Assembly (NCBI GenBank): GCA_003612525.1
Contig: RAZD01000004.1
Coordinates: 124,001-188,000 of the forward strand
Direction of reading: 5' to 3'
Source of the DNA: a bacterium C-53
GTDB taxonomy: Bacteria; Bacillota; Clostridia; Lachnospirales; Lachnospiraceae
Length of the DNA: 64,000 nucleotides
In this document: positions 52,536 through 61,488 of the stretch, in pieces
How positions within the stretch are numbered: position 1 is the first letter of the stretch
Layout of the letters: every line of letters starts with the position of its first letter
Translations under genes and position numbers: made by a program
The notes under the pieces: generated by a model
What the model saw: only the letters and a program-made list of their open reading frames with translations
What the model was told of the DNA's origin: nothing
Databases searched by the model: none

Positions 52536-53882
52536 CTACTTCCTTCTTAAGTCCATCTGCGCCGGACCGTCTATGAGATTCCCGTCTCTGTCAAAACGCG
52601 AACCATGACACGGACAGTCATAACTTTCTTCCTCCGGATTCCACTTGAGCCTGCATCCCATATGAGAACAGTTGGGAATCACCCTACCCTGTCCGGCAGG
52701 AAGCATATGCTCCGTCAGACCTTTCACCGAATGCGCGCCGTGTACTGCCAGCTTTCCCGCCGCTCCTGCCGTAAACTTTCTGCGCGGAGAAAAAATCTCC
52801 GTTTCCGGACAGTTTTGTCCGGTAATCAGAGCCGTCAGTATGTGTGCGCTGACCATAGAAGAAGTCATTCCCCATTTCCCAAATCCAGTGGCAACATACC
52901 AGTCCTGTTTCCTTCCCGAGAACCGCCCGATATAAGGAATCCCGTCAGGCGTCATACAATCCTGAGCCGACCAGTGAGCCGTCTCACGGCAGCCCGGATA
53001 CCAGGCAGATGCTCTGTGCTTTAGCATCTCATATTGCCCGCCCTGCCGGTTTACGCCGGTCCGATGACTGCCTCCTCCGATCAGAAGCGTCTCTCCAAAT
53101 GACCGGAAGGAGAGGCCGTCCCTGTCAATCCCCAGATACATTCCCTCAAGATCTTCTGCATCCTGAAACGCTGCTATATAACTCCGCTCCTGATACATCC
53201 TTGCAAAATAATACCCCGGAATATTGATGAAAGGGAAGTGGGAGGCAAATACGATACATCGCGCCCTCACACATCCCTTATCCGTCTCTATCAGATCTTC
53301 CTCCACCTTAAGCGCCTTCGTCCGCTCATACACAGTCACTTCCTCCGACATTCGGGACAGAAACTTAAGCGGATGAAATTTCGCCTGATTTTCAAACTTC
53401 ATAGCGCCTTCAATCGGAAAAGGAAGTTCACAGTCCGTCCCAAAAGATGCCTCTATCCCCAGTCTTCTGGCTGCCTCCGTCTCCTTGAGCAGAATCGCTC
53501 TGTGGGTCACGGAATACAGAAAGGCCGGCGCCCTGGTAAAATCACATTCTATATGTTTCTCCCGAACCAGCCTCTCATATTCCTCTATGGCATTTTGATT
53601 TGCATTGGCATATTGTCCTGCCATGCGCGCGCCAAAAGTCCGTATCAGATGGTCATAAATCAGATTGTGCTGCGATGTTATCTTTGCCGTAGTATTTTTC
53701 GTCTGGCCGCTCCCGATTCTGTCCGCCTCTAAAACAACCGCCTCAATCCCTGCCTGTTTCAGATAATACGCCGTCAGAATACCCGCAAGCCCTGCTCCGA
53801 TTACAACAGCCTCCGCTTCCATATCTCCCGGAAGAGATTCCCGCTCCCTGATTTCCGTCCCTGCCGTCCATACTGATTTCAT
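52536..53882 (-). CDS. FAD-dependent oxidoreductase with C-terminal Rieske domain
   Basis: 448-residue two-part protein. Residues about 20-370 form a DadA/glycine-oxidase-like FAD oxidoreductase: AVVIGAGLAGILTAYYLKQAGIEAVVLEADRIGSGQT, and the closing FAD stretch WYVATGFGKWGMTSSMVSA. Residues about 395-448 form a Rieske [2Fe-2S] domain with the ligands Cys-x-His in NCSHMGC and CPCHGS. This fusion is known in Firmicutes (YhfW-like); its substrate is not established. ATG 53882 has GGAGG 6 bases upstream. Single transcription unit. Confidence 0.92.
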   Translation of the reverse strand: MKSVWTAGTEIRERESLPGDMEAEAVVIGAGLAGILTAYYLKQAGIEAVVLEADRIGSGQTKNTTAKITSQHNLIYDHLIRTFGARMAGQYANANQNAIEEYERLVREKHIECDFTRAPAFLYSVTHRAILLKETEAARRLGIEASFGTDCELPFPIEGAMKFENQAKFHPLKFLSRMSEEVTVYERTKALKVEEDLIETDKGCVRARCIVFASHFPFINIPGYYFARMYQERSYIAAFQDAEDLEGMYLGIDRDGLSFRSFGETLLIGGGSHRTGVNRQGGQYEMLKHRASAWYPGCRETAHWSAQDCMTPDGIPYIGRFSGRKQDWYVATGFGKWGMTSSMVSAHILTALITGQNCPETEIFSPRRKFTAGAAGKLAVHGAHSVKGLTEHMLPAGQGRVIPNCSHMGCRLKWNPEEESYDCPCHGSRFDRDGNLIDGPAQMDLRRK

Positions 53883-53960
53883 ATGAAACCTCCGCTTCTA
53901 TATAAAATGCCGCGATACAATGCTATGGAGGATAGTATATACAGGAATGAAATGGATATG

Positions 53961-53992
53961 CAAAAAATGCCCTATGGTTCCGAAAAACCATA
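53961..53992 (-). terminator. Terminator of the response-regulator operon
   Basis: TATGGTT, 6-nt loop, AACCATA, then GGGCATTTTTT on the minus strand, about 50 bases after the response-regulator stop. Confidence 0.7.
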
Positions 53993-54039
53993 CGACACTT
54001 TCATTTCCCGTTTATGTACCCCATTCAAAGCGGCATACT

Positions 54040-54828
54040 TTACCTTTCCCGGCCTTCGACAGACTTAAGTATTTTGTCTATTTCCGCAAGCAGCTGGTCC
54101 TTTACCGCCGGTTTCAGAAAATATCCGGCGGGCTTTAACTTCAGTACCGCCTCAATATTCGCGCGGTCGTTGATCGCCGTCAGAAACACGACGGGAATGC
54201 TCTTCATGTCGTCATCCGCACGAATCATTTCCAGTGTCATCTTTCCGTCGCACACCGGCATTTCATAGTCCAGTAAGATCAGATCCGGCCGCTTTTTCCC
54301 GATCGAAGTCATTGCCTGCGCGCCGGAAATGGCAAGCGCGACATCATAATCTTCCTCAAGCATAGCTTTCATTGTCCGAAGCGTCGTACCGTTATCATCC
54401 ACAACAAGAATCCGCTTTTTCCCGGCGCTGTCTTTTCTTTCCCATGCCTCCCTCTCCACTTTGCTTTTATCTACGCCGAGCCTTCTGCACACTGCATCCA
54501 TAATCACCGTATTTTCTACCGGGCGAATCAGATTTTCAAACTGGCTGTCCGCATAATACTTAAAGAAAAGACTGCTTTCCTCCTTCGTGCCGATTGTCAG
54601 CACAGGAATCTGAGTATATTGATCACTCAATAGAAAAAACATCGACTTGTCAATATCATAAGCACCAATCAGGCTGATCACAACCAAATCCGGATTTACA
54701 ATTTTCATCATTCCTTCCAAGACACCTGCGTTCTCCGAGCAAAGCTGTACATGAAAATACTGCGCCAAAAATTTATTTGTTTCCATTACCACGTTATTCA
54801 GCTTGCCAATTAATAATATTTTCTTCAT
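54040..54828 (-). CDS. Tandem receiver-type response regulator without output domain
   Basis: 262 residues. The first 120 look like a receiver with lost active-site residues (MKKILLIGKLNN where ILxVDD is expected, and DLVVISL for the phospho-Asp strand). The second half is a canonical receiver: ILVVDDNGTTLRTM, phospho-Asp in LILLDYEMPVCDG, Thr strand PVVFLTA, Lys in FLKPA. No DNA-binding, GGDEF or other output is present, so it probably acts by protein contact or as a phosphate sink. ATG 54828 uses a GGAGG that lies inside the 3' end of the hybrid kinase gene, so the two are coupled. Confidence 0.88.
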   Translation of the reverse strand: MKKILLIGKLNNVVMETNKFLAQYFHVQLCSENAGVLEGMMKIVNPDLVVISLIGAYDIDKSMFFLLSDQYTQIPVLTIGTKEESSLFFKYYADSQFENLIRPVENTVIMDAVCRRLGVDKSKVEREAWERKDSAGKKRILVVDDNGTTLRTMKAMLEEDYDVALAISGAQAMTSIGKKRPDLILLDYEMPVCDGKMTLEMIRADDDMKSIPVVFLTAINDRANIEAVLKLKPAGYFLKPAVKDQLLAEIDKILKSVEGRER

Positions 54829-54829
54829 G

Positions 54830-57800
54830 TTATCCTCCAATTCCCGATCTGCCTTCCATCTGTCCGATCAGCAGGTCCGCAAGACGGTCTGCTTCTTCCG
54901 GATTCAGGTTTGTGACTGCCTTCGCAAGTTCTTGAATATTTTGTTCCATTTCATCCGGATATTTATATGTTTTAAGCTGTCCTGTCAGACGGTCCGCCTC
55001 ATCTATATCCATCTCCTGCATACTGAGACGCACCATATCAACAAGGGCTTTTATAACGGAATAGTCAGTCACCTCTTTTCGTTCATCGGTTCCTATGCCA
55101 AAAACTCCTTTCAGTTTCTCCCGATAGCTGCACCACTCTTCCAAAAATGGCTCCGTTACAGCCATAATCACATCTATTCTACCATCTTTTGCAGCATATT
55201 CCAATATTTTCGCAACACCAGATACGGGCAGAATCCCTACGGATGCTGCAAGGCTCTTCATGGCATGTACCTGAATCCTGTACTTCTCAAGCTGTTCCTT
55301 CTCCATAATCCGCTCATATGCCTGCTTCAGATCATCGGCAGCCGAATCAATTTGTGCATAGAACTCTTTCACCGTAAATTTCAGAAGTTCCATATCCGGC
55401 AGATGCATCCACGCATACTGCCAGTCAAGCCCGTCCACAAAAGGAAGCTTCTCCACACATTCTTCCGGTACACTCATGCCCCCATGCAGTGTCGCAGCCT
55501 CTGGCAGCTCCTCCAAAACACCGTCCTGTACCAGTTCCGCCGGCAGCATCTTTTTAATCATAGTTTCAAGCTTTGCCGGAACTACGGGTTTTGAAAGAAA
55601 ATCATCGAAGCCCTCCGACATATATTTTTCTTTTGCTCCGGACACTGCATTTGCAGTCAGCACAACAATTGGAGTGTTCTGACATGGGTAATCAGAGAAC
55701 TCTTTGATATGATGAAGCGTTTCCACGCCATCCATCTCGGGCATCATGTGATCCAGAAAAATCAGATCATAATGATTCTTCAGGACCAGATTCAAGCATT
55801 CTGCACCGCTTTGCGCGTCTGTTATCTGAATCTTCGTATCTTTCAGCAGGTTCTTAAGCACTCTGCGATTGACGGCATTATCATCCACAACAAGTATCTT
55901 CGCTTCCGGCGCACAGAACCTGGTCGTGTAATTATAATTTTCCGCCATCTGCTGGACTCTTGCTTCGAAATCCCCGATCGGCGTATCATCTATGATCTTC
56001 TGCTCCAGCTCAAAATAAAACTTTGACCCCTCTCCGTATGTACTCTCAACCTGCAGCCTGCTGCCAAGCAGAGACAGGAGCAGGATTGTGATATTCATGC
56101 CAAGTCCGCTGCCTTCTATATTGCGGTTCCTGTCCTCCTCAATCCGCTCAAATTCCGCAAAAAGCTTTGGCAGGTCCTCGTCTTTGATGCCTATGCCTGT
56201 ATCCTCCACTTCAAACATCAGCACTGCTGTTTCATCCGTTTTACGCCACCGGACACGAAGCCATACGGTTCCCTCATGCGTATATTTGACCGCATTTGTG
56301 AGAATATTTGTAAGTACCTGGCGGATTCGAACATCATCTCCGTAGAGCCGGGAAGGAATTTCATTATCTACCTCCACCAAAAAACGAATATTTTTACTGT
56401 CCGCCCGCTGCGAAGTCATATTTGCCAGATCGTGAATCAGACTGCTGATATCATATTCAACCGGTACGATTTCCATTTTACCGGATTCAATTTTCGAGAA
56501 ATCAAGAATATCATTAATCAGTGATAAAAGCGTCTGCCCGGCCATATAGATATCCATTGCATATTCTTTTATGTTCTGCTCTTTCGTCTCACGCAGAATC
56601 ATCTCGTCCATGCCAAGCACCGCATTAATCGGAGTACGGATCTCATGAGACATATGCGCCAGGAACTTTCCTTTGGCCTCATTTGCAGTCTGCGCCTCAT
56701 ATCTTGCCGCATCCGCATCTTTCTTGGCCTGAGCCAGCTGTATATTCTGCTGCTGCGCCGCTTTTGCCTTCTCCTCCGCACCTGCCCGATATTCCTTTGA
56801 GATCTGCAGCGTATGCATGACAGCCATCATAATTGCAAACATCGTCATACTGTACTGGCCTGCCGTATTTGCATGCACATCTTCAAATACAATGTTAAGG
56901 ATCACATTCACAATTCCACCCGCCAGCAAAACAAGCATGGATAAGACAGACAGTAGCGTCTGATATCTTTTGTTCCTGTAGTCATACTCTATCAGGCTCA
57001 TAATAGCCATCACACAAACCACACCCACAACAGCTGCCGACACATTCATCATATTTTCAAGCTTCTGTATTCCTGTAAGCTGCAATAAAATCTGTACTGC
57101 GGCATTCAGACTCACGCACCATAACAATGCAGAAAAGCGGCGCGGATATACCACATGCAGATTCCGGTCAAAATACATTGCCAGAAACAGTGGAATCATC
57201 AGCACCAGATATTCCTGCATCTCATACGCTTCCTGCACATTGTAAAAGATGTTCAGTGTATCCGTGCCGATAAAGCAATAGATCCCTGCCGTCAGCTCAG
57301 CAAGCCCTAAAAAAAACTCTCCTCTGACCGGCTGACCTGTATAACGCCGTATCAGCGCAAGCACAAACATAATAATTGACGCAATCAAAATCAAAAGACA
57401 ACACCCGATATCAGCAATATTATTTCCCACTAAACCTATGACCACCACATCACGTGATTCCAGCTTCACATTGTCAAAGGACAGCGCCGCATCCGGATAA
57501 GAAGGTATCAGTTCGATTTGAAGCTCACCTTTTTCAAACATTTGAGGAAGCGTCACAAGATTTTCATAGTATCCTGTCGCATGCCAGGACGCGCCATCTC
57601 CCGAAATTCCATGCCGGTAAATCTCCTCACCGTCCAGAACCACCCGCACAGCTGAATCCGAAGTTGAAAAACCAAGTGTCAGTCCCACATATTCCTGCGA
57701 AATCACATTCTTAAAAACGACAAGATCAGATGCATTGCCCGCACCGGAATATGGCAATTCTATCTCCCGATATTCAGCCTCTTCAGCCGCGCTTTCGATC

Positions 57801-58012
57801 GCCTCCTGCATTTTCTCATCATCTTCCTCCCTCAGCACAGACAACTCCGGAACATCAAGCAAAGCCATCGTCCAGTTCTCATTTAAATAGATCTCAAACT
57901 GATCCGGCAGCAGAGACATATCCTCTTCCGACTGGTACTGAAACAGTGCAATCACCATAAATCCCAGTATCAGAAAGATCATTACTCCTGATAATTTACG
58001 TAAATTTTTCAT
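54830..58012 (-). CDS. Membrane hybrid histidine kinase with receiver and HPt
   Basis: About 1060-residue sensor kinase. A first membrane segment (about 8-28) is followed by an extracellular domain (about 30-200) resembling the jelly-roll sensor of 7TM-DISM kinases, then about seven membrane segments (about 205-400). A coiled linker leads to HisKA with phospho-His in LAHMSHEIRTPINAV, HATPase_c (VLTNILTNAVKYTHEG, GSGLGMNI), a receiver (ILVVDDNAVNRRVL, LIFLDHMMPEMDG, VVLTA) and a C-terminal HPt domain with His in QVHAMKSLAASVG. That completes a phosphorelay in one chain. ATG 58012 has GGAG 5 bases upstream. The coupled receiver protein downstream is the likely partner. Confidence 0.92.
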   Translation of the reverse strand: MKNLRKLSGVMIFLILGFMVIALFQYQSEEDMSLLPDQFEIYLNENWTMALLDVPELSVLREEDDEKMQEAIESAAEEAEYREIELPYSGAGNASDLVVFKNVISQEYVGLTLGFSTSDSAVRVVLDGEEIYRHGISGDGASWHATGYYENLVTLPQMFEKGELQIELIPSYPDAALSFDNVKLESRDVVVIGLVGNNIADIGCCLLILIASIIMFVLALIRRYTGQPVRGEFFLGLAELTAGIYCFIGTDTLNIFYNVQEAYEMQEYLVLMIPLFLAMYFDRNLHVVYPRRFSALLWCVSLNAAVQILLQLTGIQKLENMMNVSAAVVGVVCVMAIMSLIEYDYRNKRYQTLLSVLSMLVLLAGGIVNVILNIVFEDVHANTAGQYSMTMFAIMMAVMHTLQISKEYRAGAEEKAKAAQQQNIQLAQAKKDADAARYEAQTANEAKGKFLAHMSHEIRTPINAVLGMDEMILRETKEQNIKEYAMDIYMAGQTLLSLINDILDFSKIESGKMEIVPVEYDISSLIHDLANMTSQRADSKNIRFLVEVDNEIPSRLYGDDVRIRQVLTNILTNAVKYTHEGTVWLRVRWRKTDETAVLMFEVEDTGIGIKDEDLPKLFAEFERIEEDRNRNIEGSGLGMNITILLLSLLGSRLQVESTYGEGSKFYFELEQKIIDDTPIGDFEARVQQMAENYNYTTRFCAPEAKILVVDDNAVNRRVLKNLLKDTKIQITDAQSGAECLNLVLKNHYDLIFLDHMMPEMDGVETLHHIKEFSDYPCQNTPIVVLTANAVSGAKEKYMSEGFDDFLSKPVVPAKLETMIKKMLPAELVQDGVLEELPEAATLHGGMSVPEECVEKLPFVDGLDWQYAWMHLPDMELLKFTVKEFYAQIDSAADDLKQAYERIMEKEQLEKYRIQVHAMKSLAASVGILPVSGVAKILEYAAKDGRIDVIMAVTEPFLEEWCSYREKLKGVFGIGTDERKEVTDYSVIKALVDMVRLSMQEMDIDEADRLTGQLKTYKYPDEMEQNIQELAKAVTNLNPEEADRLADLLIGQMEGRSGIGG

Positions 58013-58112
58013 TTTTACTCCATTCGTATCTCTTATTTTTTCCAATGTAATAATTCTATTATATAAAACTTATCTAACGATTTCCAGCCTTTTAAAACAC
58101 ATGTTTTCCGTC

Positions 58113-58141
58113 TTGTATTCACTCTCCTTATATCGTATGAT
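58113..58141 (+). promoter_or_regulatory. Promoter of the MerR gene
   Basis: TTGTAT (58113-58118), 17-bp spacer, TATGAT (58136-58141). The -10 box is embedded in the palindrome described separately. Confidence 0.55.
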
Positions 58142-58151
58142 AAATCATACG
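58134..58151. promoter_or_regulatory. Perfect palindrome overlapping the MerR promoter
   Basis: CGTATGAT-AA-ATCATACG: an 8+2+8 perfect dyad between the divergent kinase and MerR genes. Probable operator for the adjacent MerR-type regulator, by position. Confidence 0.55.
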
Positions 58152-58214
58152 GTTTAATATAAAAACCTGCAATTAATGTCCAAATATCAAAAAACGCTCT
58201 GGAATGGAGGAAAA

Positions 58215-59036
58215 ATGAACGAAAAGGGAAAGCTTCTTACAATCGGCCAGTTTGCCGCACTGCACGGCATTAACAAAAAAACGCTGATGTGGTATGACGA
58301 AATCGGGCTGTTTCAGCCGGCTATAATTCACCCGGAAAACGGATACCGTTATTATAATTATTACCAAAGTCCGATACTGGAAACGATACTGCTGCTGCGC
58401 GAACTGGATGTGTCCATTCACGAGATACAGGAATTCATGAAAAACCGTTCTGCGGAACGTTTAAAATGCCTCCTGGAAGAAAAGACAGCGGAACTTGACC
58501 GAAACATAATCCATCTGAAAGCCATCCGAAAGACATTATGCAATCATCATCAAAATATGGTTACTTTACTGACGATGGACTTATCGGAAATCAGCATCAT
58601 TGAAAAAGAAGAGCATTGTCTCGTAACGGTAGAGATCGATAAACACACTTCCTTTGAAAAAGAAGTGGAGCTCATTACAGCAGAAACAGCCAGATACCAG
58701 CTTGGGCGGCTCCATGATGCTTCTTACGGTTCCATCATTCCCGTCGCCAGTCTGTTAAACGGAAATTTCGATGACTATTCCATGCTGTTCATCGAAATTC
58801 CGTTCCTCACACAGGCAAAGGGACTGCATATACAGCCCAAAGGAAAGTACATAAGAGCCTTCCACAAAGGAGGATGGGAAAAGCTGCCCCTCCGGTATCA
58901 GGCGATTCTTCAGTACGCCCGCAGCCAGGGGCTTACGCTTTGCGGCTATTCCTACGAAAAAGGAATCAATGAAACTGTGGTTGACCGGATTGAGGATTAC
59001 ATTATACAAATCGAAATCCCTATCCAATGCAAATAA
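58215..59036 (+). CDS. MerR family transcriptional regulator with effector-binding domain
   Basis: 273-residue MerR-type regulator. The N-terminal winged helix reads TIGQFAALHGINKKTLMWYDEIGLFQPAIIHPENGYRYY, followed by a dimerisation coiled coil (about 80-115). The C-terminal 150 residues are a GyrI/BmrR-like effector-binding domain (AKGLHIQPKGKYIRAFHKGGWEKL). Such proteins usually sense small hydrophobic or cationic compounds and control efflux, but no pump gene is adjacent. ATG 58215 has GGAGG 5 bases upstream. The palindrome at 58134 is the likely autoregulatory site. Confidence 0.9.
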   Translation: MNEKGKLLTIGQFAALHGINKKTLMWYDEIGLFQPAIIHPENGYRYYNYYQSPILETILLLRELDVSIHEIQEFMKNRSAERLKCLLEEKTAELDRNIIHLKAIRKTLCNHHQNMVTLLTMDLSEISIIEKEEHCLVTVEIDKHTSFEKEVELITAETARYQLGRLHDASYGSIIPVASLLNGNFDDYSMLFIEIPFLTQAKGLHIQPKGKYIRAFHKGGWEKLPLRYQAILQYARSQGLTLCGYSYEKGINETVVDRIEDYIIQIEIPIQCK

Positions 59037-59046
59037 TCAATGACAA

Positions 59047-59080
59047 TGCCGGGGTCAGAATATCACTTCTAACCCCGGCA
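59047..59080. terminator. Bidirectional terminator between MerR and aldo/keto reductase genes
   Basis: TGCCGGGGT...AGAA pairs with TTCT...ACCCCGGCA (13-14 bp, one bulge) in the 63-base convergent gap. The plus-strand side is followed by a loose T-run. Confidence 0.8.
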
Positions 59081-59099
59081 GAACATTTTTCAAATTCAT

Positions 59100-60116
59100 T
59101 TACAACGTAACAATCTTTCCGTCCAAATCCCAGAGATCTTCCCAGCCTTTTGCGCCCTCCCACAGGAATACCTGGCCTTTGATCAGACGGCAGTTCCTAT
59201 CTTCGCGTCCGATCGCTTCCATCTCTTCCTTCGTAAGAGGGTCTTTCGTAACACACTCAAGATTCGATCTGTACTGAGGCTCTTTCACAGAGAACGGAAT
59301 CGGCACCTGCCCCCTCTGCGCCGCCCATTTCAAACAGATCACTGCCGGGTGCACCTGATGTGCCTCTGCTGCCGCAAGAACCGCCGGAAGCTGCGTATCC
59401 GCAACGTCCTCTGCCGTCCTGTCTCTTTCCGGTCTCGACGGAGAACCAATCGGGCAGTAACCAATCGGCAGTATATTATGCTCCTTCGCATATGCAAAGA
59501 GCTCCGGCTGCTGGAAGGACGGATGAAGCTCCATCTCAAGCGCCGCCGGCTGAATCCGGCAAAGCGGAAGCACCGCTTCAAGCTTTGGAATCGTCATATT
59601 GCTCATGCCGATATAGCGCACAAGCCCCTTGTCCACAAGCTCTTCGCACTGTCTCCAGGTCGCCATAAATTCATCAAGCGAAAACGGCCTGGAATCCGGA
59701 TTTCTCGAATCCCCGTCGCATCCCGGCGCATGATAATTCGGAAACGGCCAGTGGACGAAATACAAATCAAGAAAATCAAGTCCCAGATCAGACAGGCTTT
59801 TCTTACACGATTCCAGCACTTTCCCCTCTCCATGCATATCATTCCACACTTTTGATGTAACAAATAAGTCTTTTCTCTCCACAATATTTTCTGCAAAAAC
59901 TTTCCGGAGCACGTTTCCTATCTTTTCTTCATTCTGATAGACTGCTGCACAGTCAATCAGACGATAGCCACATTGAATCGCGCCGTAAACTGCCTCCGAA
60001 ACGGTGTCCGCACCATATTTATCGGAGCCGAATGTTCCAAGTCCCACAGCGGGAATTTCCTCACCGCTATACAGAGTTCTCCGGGGAATTACACTCTGGT
60101 CAATCTTATTTTCCAT
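59100..60116 (-). CDS. Aldo/keto reductase
   Basis: 338-residue NADPH-dependent reductase of the AKR5-like type. IPAVGLGTFGSDKYG at the N-terminus, catalytic strand RLIDCAAVYQNEEKIG (Asp and Tyr), Lys in FVTSKVWNDMHGEG, His in LYFVHWPFPN, and a C-terminal IPFSVKEPQYRSNLE that differs a little from the common IPKS motif. It likely reduces a sugar or aldehyde to an alcohol. It lies 36 bases after a zinc alcohol dehydrogenase on the same strand, so the pair may interconvert a sugar and polyol. Start ATG 60116 carries the recurring GAAAGG-TGTGGTT leader; GTG 60128 is also in frame. Confidence 0.9.
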   Translation of the reverse strand: MENKIDQSVIPRRTLYSGEEIPAVGLGTFGSDKYGADTVSEAVYGAIQCGYRLIDCAAVYQNEEKIGNVLRKVFAENIVERKDLFVTSKVWNDMHGEGKVLESCKKSLSDLGLDFLDLYFVHWPFPNYHAPGCDGDSRNPDSRPFSLDEFMATWRQCEELVDKGLVRYIGMSNMTIPKLEAVLPLCRIQPAALEMELHPSFQQPELFAYAKEHNILPIGYCPIGSPSRPERDRTAEDVADTQLPAVLAAAEAHQVHPAVICLKWAAQRGQVPIPFSVKEPQYRSNLECVTKDPLTKEEMEAIGREDRNCRLIKGQVFLWEGAKGWEDLWDLDGKIVTL

Positions 60117-60152
60117 ATGAACAACCACACCTTTCCATACGTCTTTTCCTTA

Positions 60153-61211
60153 TCAGTCATTGAAGGTTACTGCCACTTTGCCGCACTGTCCTCCTGCCAT
60201 TAACTGGTATGCTTCCGCTGCCTTGTCAAGAGGAAATTCATGCGTAATCAGCTCTTCCGGGTGAATGCCCCAGCGTACCAGACGCTCTACGAGCTCTTCC
60301 ATTCTCCAGAGCGACGTAACCCATGAACCGTAAATTGTCTTCTGTCCATGTATGATATCAGGGCTTGGATTAAACGTACAGGTTCCGCCTTCTCCTACAA
60401 ATGCAATCTTGCCCCACTCTCTCGTTGCGCGGATTGCAAGCTGCCTTCCGGCGTCATTTGCCGATGCGTCGATCGCTCTCTCCACACCTTTGCCGCCGGT
60501 TACGGAAAGAATCTGCTCCAGCGTATCCTCGCCCGGCTTAAATACGTAATCGACAAGCCCGAGTTTCTTTGCAAGCTCAATCCTGTAATCGTTCATCTCA
60601 ACGCCGATCAGTTTATCGGCGCCCATCGCTTTTGCAAGCATCAGCGCTGCCAGCCCGACCGGGCCAAGTCCTGTAACAAGAACTGCATCATTGCCGCATA
60701 CGCCAATCTTTTCAATTGCCTCATACACGGTTCCAAAACCGCAGGCAACCTGCGCGCCATCTTTGTATGTAAGCTCATCCGGCAGAGCGATCAGATCTTT
60801 CTCGTCCGCAAGAAGATACGGCGCCATACCGCCATTTCTCTGCCAGCCGTATGCCTGACGGAACTTGCTTTTACAGGAAATATAGTATCCTCTCCGGCAG
60901 TCATTGCAGACACCACATCCTGAAATATGATATACGATGACTCTGTCGCCCTTTTTGAAGCGTTTTAATCCCTCTCCCTCTTCCACAATAATGCCGCAGG
61001 GTTCATGACCTGCCACCATACCGGGAATATATCCTTCCGGACCTTTGCCCGTATGCTCTTTGTAGATACAACGGATATCGCTTCCGCAGATCGTACTTGC
61101 CTTCGTCTGAATCAGAACCTGTCCGTGTCCCGGCACGGGCACTTCAAAATCTTTCAATTCTACCGTACTGTTTCCAGGCAGGATAGCGCCTTTCATCATT
61201 TTCTCAGCCAT
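60153..61211 (-). CDS. Zinc-containing alcohol dehydrogenase (polyol dehydrogenase-like)
   Basis: 352-residue medium-chain dehydrogenase. Catalytic zinc ligands: Cys in STICGSDIR and His-Glu in VAGHEPCGIIVEEGE. The structural zinc cluster is CGVCNDCRRGYYISC. The NAD(P) Rossmann site is VLVTGLGPVGLAALMLAKAMGADKLIGVE. Members include sorbitol, threonine and galactitol dehydrogenases; the substrate cannot be fixed here. ATG 61211 has GAGAGG upstream. It forms an operon with the aldo/keto reductase and is divergent from an AraC regulator, which probably controls both. Confidence 0.9.
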   Translation of the reverse strand: MAEKMMKGAILPGNSTVELKDFEVPVPGHGQVLIQTKASTICGSDIRCIYKEHTGKGPEGYIPGMVAGHEPCGIIVEEGEGLKRFKKGDRVIVYHISGCGVCNDCRRGYYISCKSKFRQAYGWQRNGGMAPYLLADEKDLIALPDELTYKDGAQVACGFGTVYEAIEKIGVCGNDAVLVTGLGPVGLAALMLAKAMGADKLIGVEMNDYRIELAKKLGLVDYVFKPGEDTLEQILSVTGGKGVERAIDASANDAGRQLAIRATREWGKIAFVGEGGTCTFNPSPDIIHGQKTIYGSWVTSLWRMEELVERLVRWGIHPEELITHEFPLDKAAEAYQLMAGGQCGKVAVTFND

Positions 61212-61488
61212 TTCGTTTTCCTCTCTTTCCGCACCTTCAGCGCTCATAATCTTAGACATCACAGCCGCCTTACGGCTGTCCGTTCCCACTTAAAATGATA
61301 TTTTCATTATATACCATCCATGAATTTTTTTAAGTACCGTTTCTGCCATTTTTATTCATAAAATGTCGTGTTTTTATATCTTTTTATTAAAAGTAATGAT
61401 TTTGAAATTGACCAATGATCATGACACTGGTAAAATGTATTTCAGAATACCAGTTCGACGCCTCGCACAGAAAGGTACAACAACCAGA
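61212..61488. other. Divergent control region of the dehydrogenase/AraC genes
   Basis: About 277 bases between ATG 61211 (minus) and ATG 61489 (plus). In-frame extensions of both genes reach into it but lack ribosome sites. It must contain both promoters and probably the AraC sites; I could not define them. Confidence 0.45.
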
